Assembly (NCBI GenBank): GCA_020445765.1
Contig: JAGRFY010000046.1
Span: 1 to 64,000 of the forward strand
Reading direction: 5' to 3'
DNA: 64,000 nt
Origin: Rhodocyclaceae bacterium
Lineage (GTDB): Bacteria > Pseudomonadota > Gammaproteobacteria > Burkholderiales > Rhodocyclaceae
A model generated the notes under the pieces. That model searched no databases, was not told the DNA's origin, and saw nothing but the letters and a program-made list of their open reading frames with translations. A program made the position numbers and the translations under genes. Of this stretch, positions 10,633 to 21,206 are shown one piece after another (the first letter of the stretch is position 1; each line of letters opens with the position of its first letter).

Positions 10633-11388
10633 TCAGCTGCGCAGCTTGTAGCCGCGCGACAACATGTTCAGAGTAAGGCCGGCCACCAGCACCAGGCACA
10701 CCACGACGACGCCGAGGCTCGCCCACGGCGAGACGTCGGACTGGCCGAAGAACCCGTAGCGGAAGCCGTCGATCATGTAGAAGAATGGGTTGACGTGAGA
10801 TACCGCCTGCCAGAAGGCCGGCAGCGAGTGGATCGAGTAGAACACGCCCGAGAGCATCGTCAGGGGCATGATCAGGAAATTCTGGAAACCCGCCAGCTGG
10901 TCGAACTTTTCGGCCCAGATGCCGGCGACGACGCCGAGCGAGCCGAGCATCGCGCCCCCCATCAGTGCGAAGGCCGCGATCCACAGCGGCGATTGCGGCG
11001 CGAGATCGGCGAACGGCAAAGCCGCCAAACCGACGCCCAGGCCGACGAAGGCACCGCGCAACACTGATGCCAGCACGTAGGCGGCATAGAACTCACGGTA
11101 GCTGATCGGCGGCAGCAGCACGAACACCAGATTGCCGGTGATCTTGCTCTGGATCAGCGACGACGAGCTGTTGGCAAAGGCGTTCTGCAGCACCGACATC
11201 ATGATCAGGCCGGGCACCAGGAAGCTGGTGTAGGAGACGCCCGCGAAGACCTCGACGTGCTCCTCGAGTACGTGCGAAAAGATCATCAGATAGAGCACGG
11301 AGGTCAATACCGGCGCGCCGACGGTCTGGAAGCTGACCTTCCAGAAACGCAGCACCTCCTTGTAGAGCAGGGTCGAAAAACCGGTCAT
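10633..11388 (-). CDS. ABC-2 type transporter permease (YadH-like)
   Basis: 251 residues with about six membrane helices (VLTSVLYLMIFSHVL, LIMMSVLQNAFANS, WIAAFALMGGAMLGSLGV, FLIMPLTMLSGVFYSI, LGVVVVCLVLVAGLTL). It is an ABC-2 permease paired with the ATPase gene upstream; the YadG/YadH family exports an unidentified, possibly lipid or polysaccharide, substrate. The ATG at 11388 is chosen because the longer frame would run through the ATPase gene; the ATPase stop is 4 bp upstream. Confidence 0.92.
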   Translation of the reverse strand: MTGFSTLLYKEVLRFWKVSFQTVGAPVLTSVLYLMIFSHVLEEHVEVFAGVSYTSFLVPGLIMMSVLQNAFANSSSSLIQSKITGNLVFVLLPPISYREFYAAYVLASVLRGAFVGLGVGLAALPFADLAPQSPLWIAAFALMGGAMLGSLGVVAGIWAEKFDQLAGFQNFLIMPLTMLSGVFYSIHSLPAFWQAVSHVNPFFYMIDGFRYGFFGQSDVSPWASLGVVVVCLVLVAGLTLNMLSRGYKLRS

Positions 11389-11392
11389 CGAT

Positions 11393-12283
11393 TCACGAAT
11401 GCATGACGCCGACGAAGACCTTTTCGAGGTCCGGCTCGCCGAGTTGCATCTCCACGATCTCACCACCGGCCTCGCGCACGCGCCGCAGCATGCCCTCGAC
11501 CTCGTCGTAGCGCTCGAGCGCGAATTCGAGCCAGCCGCGTTCCTGGCGGAGCGCGCCGAGGTCGGCGCCGAGCGGCGACGCCAGGCGCACGCGCAAGGTG
11601 TGGGTGGCGAAGCGCGCCAGCAGGTTCTCCGTCGTATCCAGCGCGACCACGCGACCGCTCTTCAGCATCGCGATGCGCGTGCATAGGGTTTCCGCTTCTT
11701 CCAGGTAATGGGTCGTGAGGACGATGGTGTGGCCGTCCCGGTTCAACCGCCTCACGAACTGCCACAGCCCCTGGCGCAACTCGACGTCCACCCCCGCCGT
11801 GGGCTCGTCGAGCACGATCACCGGCGGCCGGTGCACCAGCGCCTGCGCCACCAGAACCCGCCGCTTCATGCCGCCGGAGAGCGATCGCATGTTGGCGTCG
11901 GCCTTGGCCGTGAGGTCGAGATGGCCGAGGATCTCGTCGATCCAGTCGTCATTGCGACGAATGCCGAAGTAGCCGGACTGGATCCTCAGCGCCTCGCGCA
12001 CCGTGAAGAATGGGTCGAACACCAGCTCCTGAGGCACCACGCCGAGTTGCCGCCGCGCATCGCGATAATCCGCGACGACGTCGTGCCCCATCACCTTGAG
12101 GCTGCCCGAATCGACCCGGACGAGCCCTGCCAGGGCCGAAATCAGCGTGGTCTTGCCGGCACCGTTGGGGCCCAGCAGCCCGAAGAATTCGCCGGCGCCG
12201 ACCTCCAGGTCGACGCCGTCGAGCGCGCGCACGGCGCCATAGCGCTTGCTCGCGCCGCTGACCGCGATCGCCGGCACGGTCAA
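11393..12283 (-). CDS. ABC transporter ATP-binding protein (YadG-like)
   Basis: 296 residues. It is the nucleotide-binding subunit of the ABC-2 exporter. Walker A is GPNGAGKTTL, the signature is LSGGMKRRVLVAQAL, Walker B is VIVLDEPTAGVD, and the H-loop is TTHYLEEAE. The C-terminal 80 residues are the accessory region of DrrA/YadG-type ATPases. The ATG overlaps the mlaB stop, so it is coupled to the mla operon. Such exporters are often found beside mla genes; whether it acts in the same lipid-transport process is inference. Confidence 0.94.
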   Translation of the reverse strand: MTVPAIAVSGASKRYGAVRALDGVDLEVGAGEFFGLLGPNGAGKTTLISALAGLVRVDSGSLKVMGHDVVADYRDARRQLGVVPQELVFDPFFTVREALRIQSGYFGIRRNDDWIDEILGHLDLTAKADANMRSLSGGMKRRVLVAQALVHRPPVIVLDEPTAGVDVELRQGLWQFVRRLNRDGHTIVLTTHYLEEAETLCTRIAMLKSGRVVALDTTENLLARFATHTLRVRLASPLGADLGALRQERGWLEFALERYDEVEGMLRRVREAGGEIVEMQLGEPDLEKVFVGVMHS

Positions 12284-12555
12284 GCCGCTTCGTCCAGCAA
12301 CGGGTCGAGCCGATAGAGCGCAGCCAGACTGGCGAGCGCCGACGGAATTCCGACGAGCACGAGCGCCCGCCCCGCCTGGCGCCGCCAGGCGAGCAATACC
12401 GCGATCGCCGAGGAATCGACCTCGGTCACCGCGCCGAGGTCGATCTCGGATATCTCGTCGGTGAGCAGCGCCAGGCCCTGGTCGCGCACGCCGGGCGCAC
12501 TGCCCATCGTGATCGGACCGCTGACCCGCAGCACCGTGCCGGCTCGCTCGATCAC
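12280..12555 (-). CDS. mlaB: MlaB, STAS-domain subunit of the phospholipid ABC transporter
   Basis: 91 residues forming a single STAS domain. It binds the MlaF ATPase and is needed for assembly and activity of the MlaFEDB inner-membrane complex, which moves phospholipids between the membranes. The STAS signature TEVDSSAIAVLLAWRR is present. Start and stop overlap mlaC and the ATPase gene by 4 bp. Small size and position support the call. Confidence 0.9.
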   Translation of the reverse strand: MIERAGTVLRVSGPITMGSAPGVRDQGLALLTDEISEIDLGAVTEVDSSAIAVLLAWRRQAGRALVLVGIPSALASLAALYRLDPLLDEAA

Positions 12556-13172
12556 GACTTCTGCACCACCAGCTCGTTGTTCTTCGCCTTGAGCGACTCG
12601 ATCAGGCCATCGACACCACTCTGACGGATCTGCTGCGCGAAGGAGGCGCGATAGTTGGTGACGAGGCTGACGCCGGCGACGACGACGTCGTACACCTTCC
12701 AGTCCTCGCCGACCTTCTCGAGGCTGAAATCCATCTGGATGGCCTGGGCGCCGGGCTGGCGGATCTCGGTACGAACCTGGGCGTCACGATCGTCCGGACG
12801 TCCGCGGAAGGGCTTGAAGACGATGGTCTGATTGTCGTACTGGGTCAGTGCATTGGAATAGGTTCGCACCAGCAGGGTACGGAACTGGGCGGTCAGCGCC
12901 TGACGCTGATCCGGGCTCGCGCCACGCCAGTCGCGTCCGACGGCCAGGGCGGTCATGTGTTCGAAGTTGAAGTGCGGCAGCACTCGCTCTTCCACCAGCC
13001 GGATGGCCTTCTCGGTATCGCCGGCACGGATTTCGGCGTCGGCCTCGACCGCCGCGATCACTTGCTCGGTCAGTTGCTTGGTCAGGTCCTCGGGCCCGGG
13101 CCCGGCGACGGCAAGGCTGGCGCCGAGTCCGATCGCGGCTGCCGCCAACAGGTTGACGATGGTCTTCTTCAT
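12552..13172 (-). CDS. mlaC: MlaC, periplasmic phospholipid-binding protein
   Basis: 206 residues with a signal peptide (MKKTIVNLLAAAAIGLGASL, cleavage near AVAGP). It shuttles phospholipid between outer-membrane MlaA and the MlaFEDB complex. Family motifs include LPHFNFEHMTALAVGRDW and the YDVVVAGVSLVTNYRASF stretch near the C-terminus. It is coupled to mlaB by overlap and separated from mlaA by 51 bp. Confidence 0.95.
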   Translation of the reverse strand: MKKTIVNLLAAAAIGLGASLAVAGPGPEDLTKQLTEQVIAAVEADAEIRAGDTEKAIRLVEERVLPHFNFEHMTALAVGRDWRGASPDQRQALTAQFRTLLVRTYSNALTQYDNQTIVFKPFRGRPDDRDAQVRTEIRQPGAQAIQMDFSLEKVGEDWKVYDVVVAGVSLVTNYRASFAQQIRQSGVDGLIESLKAKNNELVVQKS

Positions 13173-13223
13173 GGTTTGTTCTCTCTCATCTTCGCGCTAG
13201 GCGTCGGAGTTGGGGTTGCGCCG

Positions 13224-14072
13224 TCACCGGCCGGCATCACCGATGCCGACGACGATCCTGTCCGCCTGTTCGGCGTCAGGGGCGCCGTCACCGACTTCGG
13301 TCGGACCGGTCTCGCCGCTGTCGCTGGACCAGTAATCGTCCTCGGGGTTCCGGGGCGGCCGCCCGTCATACACTTCGTAACGTCGGCGCTGCAGGTAAGC
13401 CTCGCGCACGTAGACGTATCGGTCGAGCGCCCCTTCGTCGAGCACCTTGTCGGCGGCCAGCAGGTTGGCCCGGGTATTGACCAGCTTCAGAATCGATGCG
13501 CCGGTCTCGGTCGCCAGCCTGCCACCGTACCAGGCGTTGTCCGCGGTCATGTCGATCGCGGTCGCGCCGGCGTCGCGCAGGGTTCGCGGGCCAAGCACCG
13601 GCAGCATGAAGTATGCCCCTTCACCGACCCCCCAGCTGCCGAGAGTCTGGCCGAAATCCTCGTCGTGACGCTCGAGGCCGAACTCGGAGGCGATGTCGAA
13701 TATGCCGAGGATGCCGACCGTCGAATTGATCAGCACCCGCGCGAAATCCGACAGGCCATCGCCCGCCTTGCCCTGCAACACGTTGTTGACCCCGATCCAG
13801 ACGTCGCCGATGTTGCCGAAGAAATTGCCGATGCCGGCTCTGAGCGGCAGCGGCGTGAACTTGTCGTACACCTGGGCGGTGGGCTTCAGCACGGCCTTGT
13901 CGAGCCGGTCGTTGAACGCGAACATCGCCCGGTTGTAGCCCTCGAGCGGATCGTCGGGATTGTCCGGCGTCGACGCGCAGCCGCCGACCGCGAGCGCCGC
14001 CGCCATGATCGGGACCGACAACCGTCCCGTCACCGTTCGTCCGTGTCTGTGCATGCGAATACCGTCCGCCAT
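13224..14072 (-). CDS. mlaA: MlaA (VacJ) outer-membrane lipoprotein
   Basis: 282 residues. It is an outer-membrane ring-shaped lipoprotein that removes mislocalised phospholipid from the outer leaflet and hands it to MlaC. The lipobox LAVGGC is near residue 32, followed by the family signature DPLEGYNRAMFAFNDRLD, NFFGNIGDVWIGVNNVLQG, and the ILGIFDIASE and GEGAYFMLPVLGP motifs. ATG 14072 is taken as start; ATG 14054 (MHRHG) is an alternative with an equally weak ribosome site. Its position inside the operon, between mlaD and mlaC, differs from E. coli where vacJ is unlinked. Confidence 0.95.
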   Translation of the reverse strand: MADGIRMHRHGRTVTGRLSVPIMAAALAVGGCASTPDNPDDPLEGYNRAMFAFNDRLDKAVLKPTAQVYDKFTPLPLRAGIGNFFGNIGDVWIGVNNVLQGKAGDGLSDFARVLINSTVGILGIFDIASEFGLERHDEDFGQTLGSWGVGEGAYFMLPVLGPRTLRDAGATAIDMTADNAWYGGRLATETGASILKLVNTRANLLAADKVLDEGALDRYVYVREAYLQRRRYEVYDGRPPRNPEDDYWSSDSGETGPTEVGDGAPDAEQADRIVVGIGDAGR

Positions 14073-14085
14073 CAGTCGGCCGCGC

Positions 14086-14541
14086 TCACTCCGCGGCCTT
14101 GTTGAACAGGAACTGCCCGATCAGCTTTTCCAGCACCACCGCAGACTGGGTGATGCGAATGCGATCGCCATCGGCCAGCATGGCCGCGTCGCCCCCCGCT
14201 TCGAGGCCGACATACTGCTCGCCGAGCAGGCCCGAGGTCAGGATCGTCGCGATCGTGTCCTTCGGGAATTCAAACGCTTCGTTCATCGCGAGCACAACCA
14301 CGGCGCGGTAGGTTTGTGTATCGAAATTAATGCTCGACACGCGACCGACGACGACGCCGGCACTCTTCACCGGTGCGCGCACCTTGAGGCCGCCGATGTT
14401 GTCGAACTCGGCCTCGACCGAGTAGCTGCGCGAGAAGCTGCCGGCGGACAGATTGCCGACCTTCATCGACAGAAACAGCAATGCGGCAATACCGATCGCA
14501 ACGAAGATTCCGACCCACAGGTCGAGGCTAGTGCGGCTCAT
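14086..14541 (-). CDS. mlaD: MlaD, MCE-domain subunit of the phospholipid transporter
   Basis: 151 residues. One N-terminal membrane helix ([19 protein letters not shown]) is followed by one MCE domain ([37 protein letters not shown]). It forms the hexameric periplasmic ring of the MlaFEDB complex through which lipid passes. It overlaps the mlaE stop by 4 bp. Length and domain match the E. coli family closely. Confidence 0.96.
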   Translation of the reverse strand: MSRTSLDLWVGIFVAIGIAALLFLSMKVGNLSAGSFSRSYSVEAEFDNIGGLKVRAPVKSAGVVVGRVSSINFDTQTYRAVVVLAMNEAFEFPKDTIATILTSGLLGEQYVGLEAGGDAAMLADGDRIRITQSAVVLEKLIGQFLFNKAAE

Positions 14542-15332
14542 GATTGTCCCCGGAACATGAATGAGGTGAGCACGAAGTCCAGTGCCAGGATGGCCAGCGC
14601 GGAGCTGACCACGGTGCGCGTGATCGCGCGTGAAACGCCTTCGGCGGTCGGCGTGCAGTCGTAGCCCTCGAAGACCGCGATCAGGGATACCGCGATGCCG
14701 AACACCACGCTCTTGATGACGCCGTTCATGATGTCGAAGCGGAAATCCACCGCCGACTGCATCTGTGACCAGAAGGCGCCGTCATCCACGCCGATGAAGG
14801 CGACGCCGATCAGCCAGCCACCGAATATGCCCATCGCCGAGAACAGCGCGGCCAGCAGCGGCATCGAGATCACGCCGCCCCAGAAGCGGGGCGCGACGAC
14901 GCGGGCGATCGGGTTCACCGCCATCATGTCCATCGCCTTCAGCTGCTCGGTGGTCTTCATCAGTCCGATCTCGGCCGTGACCGCGGAACCGGCACGGCTG
15001 GCAAACAACAGCGCGGCCACCACCGGCCCCAGTTCGCGGGTCAGCGACAGCGCGACCAGCACGCCCAAGGCCTCGCTGGAGCCGTAGCGCTGTAGCGTTT
15101 CGTAACCTTGCAGACCCAGCACCAGGCCGACGAAGAGCCCCGAGACCAGAATGATCAGCAAGGACAGTACGCCGCTGAAATAGATCTCGCGGATCGTCAG
15201 ATGGATGCGGCGGAAGCTCTGGCCGGACAGCAGCAGCAGCAGGCCGAGGAAGCGCGCGGCGAAACCCAGCCGCCAGATGCCGTCGACGACGCCGCCGCCG
15301 ATGCGGCGCAGCACTGCCGCGATCGCATTCAT
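14538..15332 (-). CDS. mlaE: MlaE, permease subunit of the phospholipid transporter
   Basis: 264 residues. It is a polytopic inner-membrane permease of the MlaE/YrbE family, with hydrophobic segments [59 protein letters not shown] and [17 protein letters not shown]. The [21 protein letters not shown] segment is the cytoplasmic coupling motif of the family. It overlaps both mlaF and mlaD by 4 bp. Confidence 0.96.
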   Translation of the reverse strand: MNAIAAVLRRIGGGVVDGIWRLGFAARFLGLLLLLSGQSFRRIHLTIREIYFSGVLSLLIILVSGLFVGLVLGLQGYETLQRYGSSEALGVLVALSLTRELGPVVAALLFASRAGSAVTAEIGLMKTTEQLKAMDMMAVNPIARVVAPRFWGGVISMPLLAALFSAMGIFGGWLIGVAFIGVDDGAFWSQMQSAVDFRFDIMNGVIKSVVFGIAVSLIAVFEGYDCTPTAEGVSRAITRTVVSSALAILALDFVLTSFMFRGQS

Positions 15333-16177
15333 TGGACGGCCCTCCGGTCGCGGCGCGAGCCGGTCGCGCCCTCGCCGAGCAGTGCCTCCATGATCGGCGG
15401 CGCGGGATAGTGGAAAGGTACCGGGCCATCGGCCTCGGCATGCACGAACTGGTGCACGAACGGATCCTTCGACGCGCGGATCTCGTCCGGGGTGCCTTGG
15501 GCGACGATCCGGCCGTCGGAGACGAAGAATACGTAATCGACGATCTCGAGCGACTCGGAGACGTCGTGGGTCACCATGATCGAACTGGCGCCGAGGGCAT
15601 CGTTGAGCCTGCGGATCAACTGGCCGACGATGCCCAGCGAGATCGGATCGAGGCCGGCAAAGGGCTCGTCGTACATGATCAGCATCGGATCGAGCGCCAC
15701 CGAGCGTGCCAGCGCCACCCGTCGCGCCATGCCGCCGGACAGTTCCGACGGCATCAGGCCATGGGCGCCCCGCAGACCGACCGCGTCGAGCTTCAACAGC
15801 ACCAGATCGCGAATCAGCGACTCATCGAGCCGGGTGTGCTCTCGCATCGGAAACGCGACGTTGTCGAAAACCGACATGTCGGTGAACAGCGCGCCGAACT
15901 GGAACAGCATGCCCATGCGGCGGCGCAATGCGTAAAGGGGTTCGCGCCCGAGCCCGCCGAGCTCCTGGCCGTCGACGACGACGCTGCCCTGTCCGGCCTG
16001 CAGCTGGCCGCCGATCAGGCGCAGCAGGGTGGTCTTGCCGGAGCCGGAGCCGCCCATGATGGCGACGACCTTGCCACGCGGCACGTCGAGATCGACGCCG
16101 CGCAGAATCTCCCGCTCGCCGTACGCAAAGCGCACGCCGCGAAGGCTGACCAAGGCTTGTTGTGTTGGGGAAGTCAC
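15329..16177 (-). CDS. mlaF: MlaF, ATPase subunit of the phospholipid transporter
   Basis: 282 residues. It is the ATPase of the Mla complex. Walker A is [13 protein letters not shown], the signature is [15 protein letters not shown], Walker B is [13 protein letters not shown], and the H-loop is MVTHDVSES. The GTG at 16177 is preferred to an in-frame ATG at 16240 because homology begins just after it and a TACAAT -10 element lies between the two. It is the first gene of the mlaFEDACB-yadGH-ibaG-murA-hisGD run. Confidence 0.94.
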   Translation of the reverse strand: MTSPTQQALVSLRGVRFAYGEREILRGVDLDVPRGKVVAIMGGSGSGKTTLLRLIGGQLQAGQGSVVVDGQELGGLGREPLYALRRRMGMLFQFGALFTDMSVFDNVAFPMREHTRLDESLIRDLVLLKLDAVGLRGAHGLMPSELSGGMARRVALARSVALDPMLIMYDEPFAGLDPISLGIVGQLIRRLNDALGASSIMVTHDVSESLEIVDYVFFVSDGRIVAQGTPDEIRASKDPFVHQFVHAEADGPVPFHYPAPPIMEALLGEGATGSRRDRRAVQ

Positions 16178-16206
16178 TGTTTTTTCTCGGGCTTGCCGGT
16201 GACCCA

Positions 16207-16212
16207 ATTGTA
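16207..16212 (-). promoter_or_regulatory. Candidate -10 element for the mla operon
   Basis: TACAAT on the minus strand, 30 bp before the mlaF GTG. No convincing -35 is seen. It would place the transcript start about 20 bases before the GTG, which supports that start codon. Confidence 0.4.
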
Positions 16213-16311
16213 TCAGAGGCGAAGAATCGCGATGTTGCATTGCAGCGTCAGCGCGGGGCGACGCAGTCGGGTTTCAAAGCACGCACCGGCCGGATCAACT
16301 AAACTCGCTCG

Positions 16312-17829
<1,518 letters not shown>

Positions 17830-17832
17830 GCG

Positions 17833-19314
17833 ATGTACCTGGAACACTTCGGGCTGCAGCAGGCGCCGTTCCGGATCACGCCGAACACCGGCTTCTTCTT
17901 CACCGGCGGACGACGCGGCCCGACGCTGGAAGCGCTGGAGTTCGCGGTGCTTCACGATGAAGGCATCGTCAAGATCAGCGGCGAGGTCGGCAGCGGCAAG
18001 ACCATGCTGTGCCGGATGATGCTGTCGAGGTTGCCCGAGCAGGTGGATGCGATCTATCTATCCAATCCGACGCTCGGCCCGGACGACCTGCTCAGACTGT
18101 TCGCCGAGGAACTCGGCGTGTCCGTGCCCGCGGACAATGCCGGCGTCCGCCTGCTGGAAATCCAGAAGGAGTTGATCGCGCGCTACGCGTCCGGCCGCAG
18201 GGTGGTCACGCTGGTGGACGAGGCGCATGCGATGCCGGCGGCGTCGCTCGAGCAGGTACGATTGCTGTCCAACCTCGAGACCGCCAATCACAAACTGCTG
18301 CAGATTGCGCTATTCGGCCAGCCGGAACTCGACGAGATCCTCGCGCGCAAGAGCATGCGACAGTTGCGCGACCGCGTCACCCAGCATTTCCGCCTGGCGC
18401 CACTGGCCGATGACGAAGTCGAAGGCTACCTGGAGTTCCGCTTGCGTACGGCCGGCTACCGCGGCCCGAGGCTGTTCGCACCGGCGGCGGTCCGGCTGCT
18501 GGCGCGCGCGTCCGAGGGCCTGTCGCGGCGCGTCAATGTGATTGCCGACAAGGCCTTGCTGTCGGCCTATTCGCGCGGCGAGCACCTGGTCACCAGGAAG
18601 CACGTGCGCGAAGCGATCCGCGACTGCGAATATCCGATGCCGCAGCGCGGACGACGCGACGTTCCCGTGCTGCTCGCCGTGGCGGCAGCGCTGGCACTGG
18701 CGATCTACCTGCTGGCCGCACGCGGCTTGCTGCATGTTGCCGCTGACGAGGCGCCAGCAGCGGAGGCTGGCGTCGGACCAGTGGCCTCGCCGGTGCCAAG
18801 GACGGCCCCGATGGTCGCGCCGACGGCATCGCCGGCGTTGCCGTCTGCCGGCGACATCGAAACGACCCGGTCGACGGCGCCACTCGCCGAAACGGCCACC
18901 CCGGGGGCGCCCCCTGCGCTGCCGGCCCCGGAGTCGCCGACGGTGCCGGCGGAATTGCTGGATCGCGGCAGCGGGCCGCTTGCCAAGATCACGCTCGGGC
19001 CGGTCGCGGCAAGCCTGCAGGCAGGGACCCCCGAGTGGGTCGCGAACACGCCGGAGGCGCACTGGTTCATCCAACTGCGCACCGTCGACGGTCCACGCCC
19101 ATCCGATATCGATGCCTTCGTCGAATCGCTGTCCGCCAGCCTCGATCGACGACATCTGCGGGTCTATGTACGGGACCTGGGCTGGGCCGCCCGGGTCGGC
19201 GTGATCTACGGCGACTTCGCCAGTCGCGACGATGCCGGCTCGGCCCTGCGCGAGTTGCCGACCGAGCTACGCAATTCAGGCGCCTATCTGAGGCAGGTGC
19301 GAGGCCTGCGCTGA
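17833..19314 (+). CDS. mshM: ExeA/MshM-type AAA ATPase with C-terminal SPOR-like domain
   Basis: 493 residues. The N-terminal half is an AAA ATPase of the GspA/ExeA/MshM family (MYLEHFGLQQAPF start, Walker A GEVGSGKT at 50-57, Walker B VVTLVDEAHA, sensor region LRDRVTQHFRLAPL). One membrane helix lies near 280-297, then a Pro/Ala-rich periplasmic linker. A C-terminal segment of about 90 residues (HWFIQLRTVDG, RVYVRDLGWAARVGVIYGDF) resembles a SPOR peptidoglycan-binding domain. It probably helps place the secretin through the cell wall. It is the first structural gene of the MSHA-type cluster, directly after the response regulator. Confidence 0.88.
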   Translation: MYLEHFGLQQAPFRITPNTGFFFTGGRRGPTLEALEFAVLHDEGIVKISGEVGSGKTMLCRMMLSRLPEQVDAIYLSNPTLGPDDLLRLFAEELGVSVPADNAGVRLLEIQKELIARYASGRRVVTLVDEAHAMPAASLEQVRLLSNLETANHKLLQIALFGQPELDEILARKSMRQLRDRVTQHFRLAPLADDEVEGYLEFRLRTAGYRGPRLFAPAAVRLLARASEGLSRRVNVIADKALLSAYSRGEHLVTRKHVREAIRDCEYPMPQRGRRDVPVLLAVAAALALAIYLLAARGLLHVAADEAPAAEAGVGPVASPVPRTAPMVAPTASPALPSAGDIETTRSTAPLAETATPGAPPALPAPESPTVPAELLDRGSGPLAKITLGPVAASLQAGTPEWVANTPEAHWFIQLRTVDGPRPSDIDAFVESLSASLDRRHLRVYVRDLGWAARVGVIYGDFASRDDAGSALRELPTELRNSGAYLRQVRGLR

Positions 19315-19403
19315 CGCCCGGCCATTGGCAAATATTCCTTATGTAGCATTGAAGTAATCCCGCAACCGGCTACCATGCGCCCATCAGAACATCTGGTCCC
19401 CCG

Positions 19404-21206
19404 ATGAACCGTCGACTCACGATCGTGGCCCTGGCTGCCTTACTGCTGGTGAGCGGCTGCGCGCAGCAGCCGCCGCGCACGCCGGTCTCAGGCCATCTTC
19501 ACGGCGCCGACTCAGTGGCACCGGCCGTGCCGGAGGCGCCCATTCCGGCCCCGGTGAACCAGGCCTTCGACCTGCCGCCGCCGAAACCGGGGCCCAAGCT
19601 GGACACCTACTCGGTCGTGGTCAGCGAAGTGCCGGTCGAAGATCTGCTGTTCGCGCTCGCCCGCGACGCGAGAATCAACGTCGACGTCCATCCCGGACTC
19701 GAAGGCAGCGTCACCCTCAATGCCATCGACCAGACGCTGCCGCAGATCCTGAAGCGCATCGCGCGCCAGGTGGACATGCGCTTCGAACTCGACGGTGAAA
19801 GCCTGGTCGTGATGCCGGACACCCCGTTTCTGCGGACCTATCAGGTCGACTACGTACTGATGTCACGGGAGACCGCAGGCACGGTCTCAGTCGCCACCCA
19901 GATCGCCACCGCAGGCAGTGGCACGATCGGCACCGACAGCGGCGGCGGCGGCGCGCGCAGCGGCAACAGTTCGGCGACGCGGATCGACAACCGCGCCAGC
20001 AACCGCTTCTGGGAAACCCTGGTCCAGAACGTCAAGGACATCCTGCGGGAGACCGACAAGGTGATTCCGGCCGACGAACCGCCGGCGCCGACGCACACCG
20101 CGATCGCGCCGCCGCCCGCCGCGGCCGGCGGCGACGCTGCCGAAACCCCTCAGATCAACCTCGCCCTGAACCTGGGCGCCGCGGGGCGCGATTCGCGGCC
20201 GCGAACGCTGTTCCGCGAAGCGGCATCAGTGATCGCCCATCCGGAATCCGGCGTGATGGTGGTCCGTGCCACCTCGCGTCAGCACGAGCGCGTGCAGGAA
20301 TTCCTCGATGCCGTGATCCGCTCCGCCCGCAGGCAGGTGCTGATCGAGGCGACGATCGCCGAGGTCCAGTTGTCGCGCAATTTCAGGCAGGGCATCGACT
20401 GGAGCAAGCTCGATCTCGGAGGGACTGGCATCCGCATCGTGCAGAATGCCAGTGGGGTACTGAGTGCGCCCGATTCGAGCCTGTTCGAGATTGCCTACAG
20501 TGGCGGCAGTTTTTCCGGCAGCATCAAGCTGCTGGAAACCTTCGGCAATGTCCGCGTGCTGTCGAGCCCGAAGCTGTCGGTGCTGAACAATCAGACCGCG
20601 GTGCTGAAGGTGGTCGACAACATCGTCTATTTCACGATCGAGTCGGACATCAACCAGAATCAAACGACTTCGGTCACCACGTTCACGACCACCGTCAACT
20701 CGGTACCAATCGGTTTCGTCATGAACGTAACGCCTCAGATCTCGGAGGCCGATACCGTGCTGCTCAATCTCCGGCCAAGTCTGTCAAGGGTGATCGGCCA
20801 GGCTGACGACCCCAACCCGGCCCTGCGTGACCGCGGCATCGTCAATAGCTTTCCGGTGATTCGCACACGCGAGATCGAGTCGGTGATCCGCGTCGAGAAC
20901 GGCAACATCGCAGTGATGGGCGGCCTGATGGAAGACGCCCGCGACGATCGCGACGACACCGTGCCGGTGCTCTCACGGATTCCGCTGCTGGGCAACCTGT
21001 TCATGAACCGGGACGACGCGACGACCAAGACCGAGCTGGTGATCTTCCTTCGCCCGACGGTCATTCGCGAAGCGAGCCTCGACGGCGACTATCGGGAATT
21101 TCGCGAACACCTCCCGGACGAGGATTTCTTCAGTCGCCCGATGGGATTCCAGCATCCCAATCTTTCCGGAGCTTCGCCGCTGGCAGCGCCCGCCGCTTCC
21201 CCATGA
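19404..21206 (+). CDS. mshL: MSHA-type pilus secretin (MshL-like lipoprotein)
   Basis: 600 residues. It is the outer-membrane channel for the pilus. A lipoprotein signal (LLVSGCAQQ, lipid Cys near 19) is followed by an STN/N0 domain (about 70-140), a Gly/Ser-rich region, an N1-type domain, and a C-terminal secretin domain (about 285-570; VLSSPKLSVLNNQTAVLKVV, VIRVENGNIAVMGGLMED, IPLLGNLFMNRD, TELVIFLRPTVI). It sits 89 bp after mshM, so it may have its own promoter. Its stop overlaps the next start (ATGA). Confidence 0.94.
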   Translation: MNRRLTIVALAALLLVSGCAQQPPRTPVSGHLHGADSVAPAVPEAPIPAPVNQAFDLPPPKPGPKLDTYSVVVSEVPVEDLLFALARDARINVDVHPGLEGSVTLNAIDQTLPQILKRIARQVDMRFELDGESLVVMPDTPFLRTYQVDYVLMSRETAGTVSVATQIATAGSGTIGTDSGGGGARSGNSSATRIDNRASNRFWETLVQNVKDILRETDKVIPADEPPAPTHTAIAPPPAAAGGDAAETPQINLALNLGAAGRDSRPRTLFREAASVIAHPESGVMVVRATSRQHERVQEFLDAVIRSARRQVLIEATIAEVQLSRNFRQGIDWSKLDLGGTGIRIVQNASGVLSAPDSSLFEIAYSGGSFSGSIKLLETFGNVRVLSSPKLSVLNNQTAVLKVVDNIVYFTIESDINQNQTTSVTTFTTTVNSVPIGFVMNVTPQISEADTVLLNLRPSLSRVIGQADDPNPALRDRGIVNSFPVIRTREIESVIRVENGNIAVMGGLMEDARDDRDDTVPVLSRIPLLGNLFMNRDDATTKTELVIFLRPTVIREASLDGDYREFREHLPDEDFFSRPMGFQHPNLSGASPLAAPAASP